DNA of 64,000 nucleotides from Spongiimicrobium salis. GTDB lineage: Bacteria > Bacteroidota > Bacteroidia > Flavobacteriales > Flavobacteriaceae. Under the pieces are notes generated by a model. The model was not told where the DNA came from, ran no database searches, and saw nothing but the letters and a program-made list of their open reading frames with translations. Below, in pieces: positions 52,478 to 61,022 of this stretch (its first letter is position 1; each line of letters opens with the position of its first letter). The translations under genes and the position numbers were made by a program. Where the stretch lies: positions 248,001 through 312,000 of the forward strand of contig NZ_JBHEQA010000001.1 of the NCBI RefSeq assembly GCF_043678055.1, written 5' to 3'.

Positions 52478-53050
52478 TCAACTTTTCTCGGCAACATAGT
52501 CCGAACAGTCCAATTGTATTTCGTTCACAGCCAGCTTTTTTTCTAAAAAATTGCAATAATGGGTGTCATTGTTTTTATCGTAGAATTTACATCCAAAACA
52601 AGTGCGTTGTACGGTCAAAATCCCGGAAGCATTGAGTTGAAATATCAATCGGCTCAATGTAAAATACAGCGACTCCAAATCCTCTTCTCCAATATTATCC
52701 AATTGTTTTTTAATGGGATCGGTGAGATGTTCGGTTTGATGTACAATTTCGGTTCCTTTCATGGATAGTAGGAGCGAATAGCTACGGCTATCTGCAGAAG
52801 AAAAATCCTTGATGAGCAATTCTTTATCCACCAGTACCCGCACGGCATCACTTATGGTAGGCTTGGTCACATTAAATTCCTTGGCCAATTGACTTACATT
52901 GCAGAGTTCAATTTTGTGATAGGCCACAAAATTGAGTATCTGAATCTGAATAGGGCTTAACTTTAGTTTTTTTGCATGTTCCCAAAGCAATACCTTAAAT
53001 ACTTCTGACACTCTCCCCAATCCTACCGTTATTTTGGTTTTTAAATCCAT
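52478..53050 (-). CDS. MarR-family regulator with C-terminal four-Cys motif
   Basis: 190 residues: winged-helix MarR domain (VSQLAKEFNVTKPTISDAVRVLVDKELL, wing SSADSRSYSL) and a C-terminal extension with Cys151, Cys154, Cys166 and Cys182 (CxxC-x11-C-x15-C), seen as CFGCKFYDKNNDTHYCNFL and LDCSDY. Such a cluster would bind zinc or an Fe-S centre and make the regulator redox- or metal-responsive. First gene of the operon with AAA and YggS genes. The 151-nt gap upstream contains TAGTAAT-like bases but no certain operator. Confidence 0.88.
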   Translation of the reverse strand: MDLKTKITVGLGRVSEVFKVLLWEHAKKLKLSPIQIQILNFVAYHKIELCNVSQLAKEFNVTKPTISDAVRVLVDKELLIKDFSSADSRSYSLLLSMKGTEIVHQTEHLTDPIKKQLDNIGEEDLESLYFTLSRLIFQLNASGILTVQRTCFGCKFYDKNNDTHYCNFLEKKLAVNEIQLDCSDYVAEKS

Positions 53051-53201
53051 TACCGCATGTATTACTATAGATAAAATGCAAGATACAATAGCTGTAGCAA
53101 ATGTGCTTAATCCCTACTTATTTTAATCCTTTATCCATTCCTTTATTTTTAAAATCTACGGCAATATCCTGAAGGTATTAGCCCCTCCCCCTCTTGTAAG
53201 G

Positions 53202-53462
53202 TTAATTGCAATGTTCCATTTCGATGATGTAAAACCCTTTTTCCCGAATTTCTTTTTCTATCCCTTCAGGAGCGTTTTCCATATGACAGAAATTGCACTC
53301 TTTGGTGGATAAATTAAAATTTGGTATTCCCTTTTCACTCAAATAGGTTTTCCCATAGGCATATACCTCTTCCACACTGGTATTATCTTCCACCAGAATA
53401 TCGAAATGCATCACTGTTTTTTCATCTTTTGGCACATAGGTGTCGTATACTGAAACTTTCAT
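53202..53462 (-). CDS. DUF2024-family protein
   Basis: 86 residues, no signal peptide. MKVSVYDTYVPKDEKTVMHFDIL at the start is characteristic of DUF2024, and ECNFCHMENAP in the middle holds the CxxC. It follows a small thioredoxin-like gene; the strong hairpin at 53491-53524 separates them. Function unknown; a thiol or metal link is suggested by the Cys pair and context. Confidence 0.82.
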   Translation of the reverse strand: MKVSVYDTYVPKDEKTVMHFDILVEDNTSVEEVYAYGKTYLSEKGIPNFNLSTKECNFCHMENAPEGIEKEIREKGFYIIEMEHCN

Positions 53463-53490
53463 TTTTTTATTTTTAATCGTTATTTAAAAA

Positions 53491-53524
53491 ATGTAAGCAG
53501 TGTAGGCATAGACACTGCTTACAT
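53491..53524 (-). terminator. 13-bp perfect hairpin between the thioredoxin-like and DUF2024 genes
   Basis: ATGTAAGCAGTGT (53491-53503) pairs exactly with ACACTGCTTACAT (53512-53524) over an 8-nt loop. Read on the minus strand a T-rich run follows, so it can end the thioredoxin-like transcript or lower expression of DUF2024. Confidence 0.8.
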
Positions 53525-53543
53525 GAACAACAAATAGGGGAAC

Positions 53544-53777
53544 TTATCCTTTTACATCCGCCATTGATGCTCCAAAGTTGATGTGCAATACATTTCCATT
53601 GGGCGTAACAAGGGCAGGAACGGATTCAACTCCTACTTTTTCAGCTTCTTCAATGCGATCCCGAATCTCCCCGATATTGACAATTTCAACATTGTCATTT
53701 CCAACCAGGTTTACAATATCGTGCTCTGCACTAATACAAACTGAACATCCTGCGTGATAAAAAATTGATTTACTCAT
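53544..53777 (-). CDS. small thioredoxin-like protein
   Basis: 77 residues with active-site CSVC (GCSVCISAEHD) at the end of the first strand and ESVPALVTPNG later (the cis-Pro loop VPAL). It is a one-domain glutaredoxin/thioredoxin-like protein. Located between DUF2024 and a lipoprotein gene near catalase, it likely takes part in thiol reduction, partner unknown. Confidence 0.85.
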   Translation of the reverse strand: MSKSIFYHAGCSVCISAEHDIVNLVGNDNVEIVNIGEIRDRIEEAEKVGVESVPALVTPNGNVLHINFGASMADVKG

Positions 53778-53804
53778 GATTTTAATATATTTAAGGTTTA
53801 TGTA

Positions 53805-54560
53805 TTACTTCATTTTTTTTACGCTATAGGGCAAGGATAGATCTCCAGATGCCACACTATATACTGCGTATACCCCTAACATGGGCATGTTTTTTTCTTT
53901 CCATTCCGTATTTACCTGCATATAGGCCGCAACACCATCGAAAGAAAATTCCGTAACATTGTTTATTCGGAATTTGGGAACTACAACTTTAATCGCATTA
54001 CCTTGGGTAACGATATTATATCCGGGAGAATCCATATACATGGGCATACCAGGGTTGATGGCAGGCAATACCACACTTTTATCTTCCGTATCGAAGGTTT
54101 TAACACTTAAGCCTCCGGGAACGCGATCGTCGCTTACCAAAACCACCCAATGGGGATGCCAGATGATTCCATCGTTGGCATAATTAGAGTCAAAATCTTC
54201 ATCCCATAAAGGCGTATCATCAAAATCTGGATGTGAGGTCAATGCCAAAGCAACAATACCTTCCGTTTTGGAGAAACCTACATCGGTGGATTTTAGATTG
54301 GTAGGAAATACATACCCTAGTACCGGAGCCCCATTGACACTACCTACGGCAGTGGGCTTGCTCTTTCCTGCGGTTCCTTTTACTTGTATTTCAAATACAT
54401 GATGTTCAAGGTTCTGATCATAGATTACCGTTGCTTGGGTAATCTTTAAATCATCTGTGGATTTAAATGCGGGGTCCTCGTTCGTTTTAAGTTGAGCTTG
54501 ACAAGAAGCCAAAACGAATGTCAGTACCAGTAGTGCAAAGTGTTTTTTCTGATTCTTCAT
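53805..54560 (-). CDS. lipoprotein of unknown function
   Basis: 251 residues with a lipobox LASC (about residue 20). The body has many Gly/Pro turns: AVGSVNGAPVLGYVFP, IVALALTSHPDFDDTPLWDEDFDSNY and IIWHPHWVVLVSDDRVPGGLSV. I do not recognise the family. Its promoter shares an 11-nt motif and -7 layout with catalase, which suggests a common oxidative or iron regulator. Short-range neighbours are thiol proteins. Confidence 0.72.
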   Translation of the reverse strand: MKNQKKHFALLVLTFVLASCQAQLKTNEDPAFKSTDDLKITQATVIYDQNLEHHVFEIQVKGTAGKSKPTAVGSVNGAPVLGYVFPTNLKSTDVGFSKTEGIVALALTSHPDFDDTPLWDEDFDSNYANDGIIWHPHWVVLVSDDRVPGGLSVKTFDTEDKSVVLPAINPGMPMYMDSPGYNIVTQGNAIKVVVPKFRINNVTEFSFDGVAAYMQVNTEWKEKNMPMLGVYAVYSVASGDLSLPYSVKKMK

Positions 54561-54585
54561 TTTAAACGTTGTTTTAATTTGATAA

Positions 54586-54610
54586 CAAATATAGTTAGGA
54601 TTCCTTACTA
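54586..54610 (-). promoter_or_regulatory. -7 element and palindrome shared with catalase promoter
   Basis: TATATTTG on the minus strand (54586-54593) is overlapped by TAGTTAGGA-T-TCCTTACTA (54592-54610), 8 of 9 pairs complementary. The first 11 nt (TAGTTAGGATT) nearly equal the catalase copy at 56304. Confidence 0.55.
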
Positions 54611-54705
54611 ATTAAATTTAAACATAGAATTTTAACAGTACATTAACATTTCAATTTGAATGATTCCCAAGGGTTCTCTTTATCTATAGGATTATTGCTC
54701 TAGTG

Positions 54706-54746
54706 CAAAAAAAAGCGAAGACCCATTCCTTTAGATCTCCGCTTTT
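54706..54746 (-). terminator. terminator of the catalase gene
   Basis: AAAAGCGAAGA / TCTCCGCTTTT with one mismatch; eight As on the plus strand give a T-run on the minus strand just after the hairpin. Confidence 0.75.
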
Positions 54747-54767
54747 CTATCACAAAAACAATCCTTT

Positions 54768-56234
54768 TTAGCTCAGGTCCACATCCCCGATTCCAATTCC
54801 CAATGCTTTTGCCACGCCTTTTCCATAGTTCGGATCGGCCTTATAACAGTGCACAATATGTCTTTTCTGAATAAACTGTTCCGCACCCCCAACACTTCGT
54901 GCCGTATTCTCAAACAATAGCTGTTGTTGCAAGGGGTTCATCATACGAAATAAATTCCCAGGTTGTGTAAAGTAATCCTCATCATCTGCCCTAAAATCCC
55001 AATGATCGGCCGCACCCTCCAACTCCAATGGAGGTTCCTGAAATGCCTTTTGCTCTTGCCATTTCCCATAGCTGTTCGGTTCGTAATGCACGCTACCTCC
55101 CCCATTACCATCTATTCGCATAGCGCCATCTTTATGATGATTGTGAAAGGGACATCGTGGCGCATTTACGGGAATTTGATAGTGATTTACCCCCAATCTG
55201 TAACGCTGTGTATCCCCGTACGAAAATAAGCGCCCCTGAAGCATTCTATCTGGGGAAAATCCAATCCCGGGTACTACATTTGCCGGATTAAAAGCAGCCT
55301 GTTCTACTTCTGCAAAATAATTCTCAGGGTTCTTGTTCAATTCTAGCACTCCAACATCCATCAAGGGGTAAGTTGCATGCTCCCACACCTTGGTAAGGTC
55401 AAAAGGGTTACTAGGGTGTGCCCTAGCCTGAGATTCACTCATAATCTGGATTTTTAAATTCCACTTTGGAAAATTGCCAGTTTCAATAGCGTCAAATAAA
55501 TCCCTTTGATGACTTTCCCTATCTTTTCCGATGAGCGTCTCGGATTCCTGATCGGTCAGGTTTGCTATTCCTTGGGCAGTTTTCAGGTGAAACTTCACCC
55601 AAAATCGTTCATTGTTTTCATTGATCAGACTAAAGGTATGACTTCCATAGCCATTCATATGACGGTAGGATTTTGGGATACCCCGCTCACTCATGGTCAT
55701 TGTGATTTGGTGCAAGGCCTCAGGTAAGAGCGTCCAGTAATCCCAATTATTATTGGCACTGCGCAAATTGGTCCTGGGGTCTCTTTTTACCGCTTTGTTC
55801 AAATCGGGAAACTTATACGGGTCACGCATAAAAAATACTGGGGTATTATTTCCCACCAGATCCCAGTTGCCTTCCTCCGTATAAAATTTTACGGCAAAGC
55901 CTCTGATATCTCGCTCGGCATCTGCCGCCCCTCTTTCTCCGGCCACGGTGGAAAAACGCACAAATAAATCGGTCTTCTTACCAATTTCAGAAAAAATCTT
56001 GGCTTTGGTATACTTGGAGATATCGTGAGTCACTGTAAATGTCCCATAGGCCCCAGATCCTTTGGCATGCATTCTGCGTTCCGGTATGACTTCTCTATCA
56101 AAATGCGCCATTTTTTCCAAATACCAAACATCTTGGAGCAACATGGGCCCTCTCCTACCTGCAGTTTGTACATTTTGATTCTCTGAAATCGGCTTTCCCG
56201 ATACCGATGTCAGCTTGTTTTGACGGTCGTCCAT
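54768..56234 (-). CDS. kat: haem catalase (clade 3-type small subunit)
   Basis: 488 residues, the size of a monofunctional small-subunit catalase. Active-site His56 is in MHAKGSGAYG, the Asn pair 129-130 in VGNNTPVFF, and the haem-ligand Tyr in RLFSYGDTQRYRLG (about 340). It dismutates hydrogen peroxide in the cytoplasm. No signal peptide. It stands alone between the lipoprotein gene and the iron-type operon; the promoter shares a motif with the lipoprotein gene and a periplasmic ankyrin protein is encoded 3.3 kb upstream on the same strand. Confidence 0.95.
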   Translation of the reverse strand: MDDRQNKLTSVSGKPISENQNVQTAGRRGPMLLQDVWYLEKMAHFDREVIPERRMHAKGSGAYGTFTVTHDISKYTKAKIFSEIGKKTDLFVRFSTVAGERGAADAERDIRGFAVKFYTEEGNWDLVGNNTPVFFMRDPYKFPDLNKAVKRDPRTNLRSANNNWDYWTLLPEALHQITMTMSERGIPKSYRHMNGYGSHTFSLINENNERFWVKFHLKTAQGIANLTDQESETLIGKDRESHQRDLFDAIETGNFPKWNLKIQIMSESQARAHPSNPFDLTKVWEHATYPLMDVGVLELNKNPENYFAEVEQAAFNPANVVPGIGFSPDRMLQGRLFSYGDTQRYRLGVNHYQIPVNAPRCPFHNHHKDGAMRIDGNGGGSVHYEPNSYGKWQEQKAFQEPPLELEGAADHWDFRADDEDYFTQPGNLFRMMNPLQQQLLFENTARSVGGAEQFIQKRHIVHCYKADPNYGKGVAKALGIGIGDVDLS

Positions 56235-56297
56235 AATCTTAAAGTTTTATTGTTTTACAATTGCTTTTGCTCCATTCGTTGTTTATCAACGTTTATG

Positions 56298-56320
56298 CAA
56301 AAATAGTAAGGATTACTAAC
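56298..56320 (-). promoter_or_regulatory. -7 element and palindrome of the catalase promoter
   Basis: TATTTTTG on the minus strand (56298-56305) overlaps TAGTAA-GGA-TTACTA (56304-56318), a perfect inverted repeat with a 3-nt centre. The motif recurs in front of the lipoprotein gene at 54592. The rest of the 226-nt gap upstream shows no gene. Confidence 0.6.
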
Positions 56321-56460
56321 TTTAATTAAATTAGACGATAGAAATATTTTATTTTGCTATTGTTTTTCTTGTATGTGATATTTTTTTTTGAGTAGATAAT
56401 GAGCCTTTCAACTGTTAAAGAGATCCTACGAGGGTAGCAAATACGCTCTTTTCAAGGAGA

Positions 56461-56814
56461 TCAATTCAGGAAAAAAATATAATCAATATCCAAAGTTCCG
56501 ATCTTGGAAAAAGGTTTTGTTGTACGTTCCAAAACCAAATCCTTAAGAGCTTCCAATTCCTGTTTATTAAAAATCATGGAAAGGTTGTGTTGCATGGTTT
56601 GTATGGGTATTTTGCGTTCCACAGGCATTTGATCATATCTGGTTTCCCAATACTCCACATCTATACCCCTAACAAACTTTTGAAAAGCCTCCATTTCTCC
56701 TGTGGTAAATTCAATATAAATATTGTTAAAGGTTAAATGAAACACATTACAACTTCTACAGAAAGAAAGTTGTCCATACCCATTTTTTGCTATTGTTTTT
56801 ACCTGACTACACAT
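56461..56814 (-). CDS. DUF6686-like cytoplasmic protein
   Basis: 117 residues, no signal or membrane segment. A CxxC pair (SFCRSCNVFHLTFNN) near residue 20 suggests zinc binding; DIDYIFFLN closes the protein. Matches my memory of DUF6686, but this is not certain. Last gene of the five-gene iron-type operon (10-nt gap after the flavoprotein). Function unknown. Confidence 0.72.
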   Translation of the reverse strand: MCSQVKTIAKNGYGQLSFCRSCNVFHLTFNNIYIEFTTGEMEAFQKFVRGIDVEYWETRYDQMPVERKIPIQTMQHNLSMIFNKQELEALKDLVLERTTKPFSKIGTLDIDYIFFLN

Positions 56815-56824
56815 CTATTTTCGT

Positions 56825-59023
56825 TTAATAACAGTCCATCAACAACTGTCCTTTATGTTCAAATTCGTTTAATTCCCTATTCAAGTACTTTTTGCAGATC
56901 TCTTCCAAAACAAGCAATACACTATCCTGCATGGCCAAGGATCCACAAATCATAAAGATTCCGCCATCGGCAAGTGTTTTTGCCAAAAAAGGCCCTTCCC
57001 TTAGCAATATAGCCTGAACATACTGTTTTGGAGGTTCCTGAGAATATGCTATTTGGTATGCTACCAGCTGTTTTTTGGAGATGGCCCAATCCAATTGTTC
57101 TCCATATAATTCCCAAGATTTCTTGGTACGGCCTCCCCAAAATAAATGAATGGGAGTCTGGGTTTTGTTTTCCGCAATCATACCCAGAAAAGGCCCTATA
57201 CCCGTTCCGTTGGCAATACAAACCGTAGCAGGAGCCTCTTCTGGAAAATGAAACTTTTGGTTGTCCGTTAGGGTCGCCATTACTTCTTCCCCACGGTTTA
57301 TTTCATTTAAAAAGGAAGAACAAATTCCATGAGAGTGCTTCTTTATACTCAATACAATATGACCTTCCTTTTTGGCAATGGAATACTGTCGCTCCCGTTT
57401 TTCTCCTTTTGGCAAAACGCCTAAAAGATCTCCCGATTGAAATGTTGGACTTCTCTTGGGCCGAAGCTCCAACAAAAAGGTATCATCAACATTCAAATCG
57501 CTTCGGCCTATCACTACAAACTTTTCTAAGCTTTGCTTCTTTTTTTGCGCAGGCAATCCCTCAAAGGTCAAGGATAGCTCCAAACTTTGGGTCCATTGCC
57601 TTTTCCAGTTTTCCCATCCGCTCTGAGATTGCTCATGTATTTTAAACAGTGGTAAGATTGGTTTAAAACTCGGATGCTCTCGCAAAAGCGTATCTATCTT
57701 AATGGCGAAATGACAAAAATTAGGATACTCCCGGGAACCTAAACCCACCACCGCAAATTGCAAAGGCCCCTTAGGTTTTACAAGAGGGAACAATTCTTCA
57801 AATTTTCTTGCATTGCTCGGAGGGTCTCCATCTCCATAGGTCGCCGTAAAAACAATGAGATGCTTTGCCCTTGCATAGGTGGTATACTGATTTAAAGTGG
57901 ACAGAAATACTGTTTTTCCAGCATCTTGCAGTGCTTTGCAAAATATTTTTGCCATTTCAAAGGTATTTCCCGTTTCAGAGCCTACCAATATGATAAATTC
58001 GCTGTTTTCCCGAGAAGACACCAAACCTAAGTGCCGGGATTTTCTTCTTCTTTTTACCAACATGGCAAAACCAGAATAGATAAAAAAAAGTAGCCCTATA
58101 CTGGCAAGAAATAATACCACTGACCATAGCACACTTCCCTGTCCCGTGTGTAATTTCAAACTTACATCTGAAGCAAGTTTGGTAAAGGGGTAGGCTATTT
58201 CACTTACAATTTCCCCGGTATACTGATGGACCAACAGCTCCCTATCTTTAAGCGCCATCTGATAATAATCCTCCGGATCCTCGGAAAAGGGGAAACTCAG
58301 GCTACGTAATTCGCCCAAGTCCACTTCGTTAAAAACTTCCATTTGGGAGACTGGGATTACCGTATTACCGGCTGCCGAGTTAAAGTCCCATTGATGCTGG
58401 ATATTCTCTGAAGGCAGTACCGAAAACTTTTCCAGAGACAGATAGACTCCCGTGGCTGCAATAATGAGAATAGGCATAAAAAGCCATTTTCCAAAAATGA
58501 CGTGATAGCGTTGTGCAAAATCCGTATCCTTCACCTTAGAGAAAAATTTGCGTACCCCTCCTTGACGCTGAAGAAGGAGCAACATGCCCGTGACGGCAAT
58601 AAAGCATAGGAGCAAAGAAATCAAACCCACAAAAAAACGCCCTGTACTTTTTAAGAAAAGTGAACGGTGCAAATTCGTGACAAAAGTAAAAAAAGGCGAT
58701 TTTCCCTTGACTTCCCCCAGGATTTCCCCATTTAAGGGGTACACATAAAATGATGTACTATTCCCTTCTTTCGTAACTACAGTGGCAATTACGGCATGAG
58801 CAGAAGTACGTTTTATCTCCAACACCTCCCCGTACTTCTCTTGAAGTACTTCTATAACATTGGCCGCAGTTACCTCCTTTATTTCTGCCACATGATAGGG
58901 TCGGAGGGCATCCGATATGGGTTCAAAAGCAAGTATAGCCCCGCTAACAGATGCCAAAACCAAAAAGAGGGATGCGCTTATCGCTAACAAAAGGTGGCTA
59001 TATCGCCAGAAGGAAAGGGTCAT
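56825..59023 (-). CDS. PepSY-TM / sulfite-reductase-type flavoprotein, probable ferric reductase
   Basis: 732 residues. N-terminal membrane part with PepSY-type helices (about 10-30, 128-150, 178-200, 303-325), then a flavodoxin domain (ILVGSETGNTFEMAK, about 343-357; TATYGDGDPPSNARKFEE), an FAD/NADPH reductase domain (RQYSIAKKE, GICSSFL, CIANGTGIGPFLGMIAE) to the C-terminus. The order matches membrane diflavin reductases that move electrons from NADPH to a periplasmic Fe3+-chelate or haem. In a Fur-linked operon with a TonB receptor, reduction of imported iron is the best role (inference). Confidence 0.9.
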   Translation of the reverse strand: MTLSFWRYSHLLLAISASLFLVLASVSGAILAFEPISDALRPYHVAEIKEVTAANVIEVLQEKYGEVLEIKRTSAHAVIATVVTKEGNSTSFYVYPLNGEILGEVKGKSPFFTFVTNLHRSLFLKSTGRFFVGLISLLLCFIAVTGMLLLLQRQGGVRKFFSKVKDTDFAQRYHVIFGKWLFMPILIIAATGVYLSLEKFSVLPSENIQHQWDFNSAAGNTVIPVSQMEVFNEVDLGELRSLSFPFSEDPEDYYQMALKDRELLVHQYTGEIVSEIAYPFTKLASDVSLKLHTGQGSVLWSVVLFLASIGLLFFIYSGFAMLVKRRRKSRHLGLVSSRENSEFIILVGSETGNTFEMAKIFCKALQDAGKTVFLSTLNQYTTYARAKHLIVFTATYGDGDPPSNARKFEELFPLVKPKGPLQFAVVGLGSREYPNFCHFAIKIDTLLREHPSFKPILPLFKIHEQSQSGWENWKRQWTQSLELSLTFEGLPAQKKKQSLEKFVVIGRSDLNVDDTFLLELRPKRSPTFQSGDLLGVLPKGEKRERQYSIAKKEGHIVLSIKKHSHGICSSFLNEINRGEEVMATLTDNQKFHFPEEAPATVCIANGTGIGPFLGMIAENKTQTPIHLFWGGRTKKSWELYGEQLDWAISKKQLVAYQIAYSQEPPKQYVQAILLREGPFLAKTLADGGIFMICGSLAMQDSVLLVLEEICKKYLNRELNEFEHKGQLLMDCY

Positions 59024-59034
59024 GAAAGCAACAA

Positions 59035-59523
59035 TTAATTGGACATCGTCCTAACATAACGAATAAACCCTTTTCCTTCTTTTTTCGTTTTCAAATTCTC
59101 TGTGGTCAAAGGAATTTGAACATCTTCAACATAGTATTCCTGATCCTCCACTGCCGTTTCGAAGCGAATACTATACCCTTGATCGATCTTATCTTTTGGT
59201 ACCTGAATTATGCTAACAGTACGCTCTCCCCCACCAATTGTTGCTCCTGAAATAGCATCAATATCCAGTCTGCGTTTTCCGTAAAACTTCCACCATTCCG
59301 TAATATCACTATACCATTCCTTATCCTGTCCTTGTACATAGAGGGTTTCTTCATAAGCTCCCTCTGGATTGATCAAAGAAACCACAACATAAGCTCCTTC
59401 TCCGGTATAATTTACCATTTGAATCAAACATTTTACAGCCACCTTCCCTGGAGCTTGGGCAAAAGCCGATACCAAGAGCGCAGTAAGCCCTATAATCGGT
59501 ACTATTTTAAATATAGATTTCAT
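59035..59523 (-). CDS. secreted DUF2271 protein
   Basis: 162 residues with a signal peptide (VPIIGLTALLVSAFAQA). VKCLIQMVNYTGEGAYVVVSLINPEGAYEETLYVQGQDKEW and FYGKRRLDIDAISGATIGGGE match DUF2271. The ISGAT phrase is reminiscent of FMN-binding and PepSY-linked periplasmic proteins. It starts 1 nt after the ankyrin gene and is followed by the flavoprotein, so it may be its periplasmic electron partner. Confidence 0.85.
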   Translation of the reverse strand: MKSIFKIVPIIGLTALLVSAFAQAPGKVAVKCLIQMVNYTGEGAYVVVSLINPEGAYEETLYVQGQDKEWYSDITEWWKFYGKRRLDIDAISGATIGGGERTVSIIQVPKDKIDQGYSIRFETAVEDQEYYVEDVQIPLTTENLKTKKEGKGFIRYVRTMSN

Positions 59524-59524
59524 G

Positions 59525-61021
59525 TTATTTTAAGAAATTTAAAGTCAAGCCATTCTTTTGCAACAATTCATTTTCCGAAGCCAGATCGTAGACCGATTCC
59601 TCAAATGTTGTTTTGATACTTTTATCCGCTCCTTTTGCCAATAGAAGTTCTAAAATCTCTTTGTTCTTGGCCTTCATCGCAGCTAAGTGCAAAGGTGTAT
59701 TTCCATCAGTATTCCTGATGTTTATAGGAATATTCAACAGCGCTATTTTCTTCAAAAGCCCCATATCATTTTCTTTGACGGCCAAATGCCATAAACTGTT
59801 TCCATCGGCTTGGGCAACCTTAAAATCTAGCTTTTTGGCTTTCAACAGGGCCAATTTTTGATCAAAAATTTTAGGTTTTCTCTTATCATAAGATTGTATA
59901 AGATAATAGGTCAACGTATTTCCTGTGGCATCCTTTGCAAAAGCATCTGCATCTTCTTTCAATAAAAACTCCACAACCTCAACGGTATTTCTATGCACGG
60001 CCCGCATTAAGGGAGTTACTCCTTTTTTATTGGCCGCATTAATAGCTTTGCTATGTCTTGCCAAAAAAACAATACTTTCCAAATCATTTCGATACGAAGC
60101 ATTGCTAAAAGCTGTATTTCCATTGATATCGGGTTGATCTACACCAACTCCTTTTTCAATGAAATAATTGAAAATTTCCAAATCTGTATTTCTGTACGCC
60201 AAGGCGTGCAACGGTGTAAATCCATTGTCCGTAACTATATTAGGTTCTAATCCCAAAGCTTCTAAATATTTATAGGTTTCTAAAGTGTTTGAACTATTTC
60301 GTGTACCCTGACTCGCCATGATAAAAGCATTGCCCCCTTCTGCATTCCGTTTTTTATAGGCGACTCCTTTTTTAATGAGAAGATCAAGTACGCTGGTATT
60401 TCCCTTTTTTGCGGCATAATTAAAGATCCCATCTCCTTTGTGATCCACAGCGTGTAAATCAATGCCAGCTGCCGTGAAGTAGTCAATAAGACTCTCATCC
60501 TCTAAAAATGGAGCTACCAATAACAAGGCATTGGCACCGTCATTGTTTTTCTCTACTTTGGGGTTGGCCCCTCTGGCAATACAAAAGTCATACAACGCCT
60601 GATTTTGTTGTCCGGTGACTGCTGCAAAATTAAGTAGGGAGTAGCCGTGACTATCTTTTAAATCTGTCCTCGCACCTAGATCCACCAGATGCTGTATCAA
60701 TTCCAAGTTATTCTTGTAGGCCGCCCAGAAGATATAGGTACGCCCATCATGTGTTTTTTTGTTAGGGCCATTTCCCGGTTGCTCTAAAAGAAATTTAATA
60801 GTCTCCATATTGGTTTTTTCCAATATGGCCCAACAAACGGGATCAAAGGCTGAGCTTGTCATTGCAGTAATATCATGTCCAGCAGACATATCTTCCTGTA
60901 CTTGGGCAATACTGGGATTTGCTTTCCAATAGGAACGTTCCAAAAATGTATTGTTTTGAGCGGCCATCGTCATGCTCATGAAGAGCAACAAGGCCATGGA
61001 TAAAATAGGGATGTGCTTCAT
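59525..61021 (-). CDS. secreted ankyrin-repeat protein
   Basis: 498 residues, signal peptide (LSMALLLFMSMTMAAQ), then about 12 ankyrin repeats across almost the whole length (e.g. DGRTYIFWAAYKNNLELIQHL, NGFTPLHALAYRNTDLEIFNY, DGNTPLHLAAMKAKNKEILEL). Secreted ankyrin proteins in some proteobacteria assist catalase or haem delivery (AnkB of Pseudomonas, Cj1386 of Campylobacter). It lies one nucleotide from the DUF6607 gene and in a Fur-linked operon near catalase. That role here is inference. Confidence 0.9.
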   Translation of the reverse strand: MKHIPILSMALLLFMSMTMAAQNNTFLERSYWKANPSIAQVQEDMSAGHDITAMTSSAFDPVCWAILEKTNMETIKFLLEQPGNGPNKKTHDGRTYIFWAAYKNNLELIQHLVDLGARTDLKDSHGYSLLNFAAVTGQQNQALYDFCIARGANPKVEKNNDGANALLLVAPFLEDESLIDYFTAAGIDLHAVDHKGDGIFNYAAKKGNTSVLDLLIKKGVAYKKRNAEGGNAFIMASQGTRNSSNTLETYKYLEALGLEPNIVTDNGFTPLHALAYRNTDLEIFNYFIEKGVGVDQPDINGNTAFSNASYRNDLESIVFLARHSKAINAANKKGVTPLMRAVHRNTVEVVEFLLKEDADAFAKDATGNTLTYYLIQSYDKRKPKIFDQKLALLKAKKLDFKVAQADGNSLWHLAVKENDMGLLKKIALLNIPINIRNTDGNTPLHLAAMKAKNKEILELLLAKGADKSIKTTFEESVYDLASENELLQKNGLTLNFLK

Positions 61022-61022
61022 C

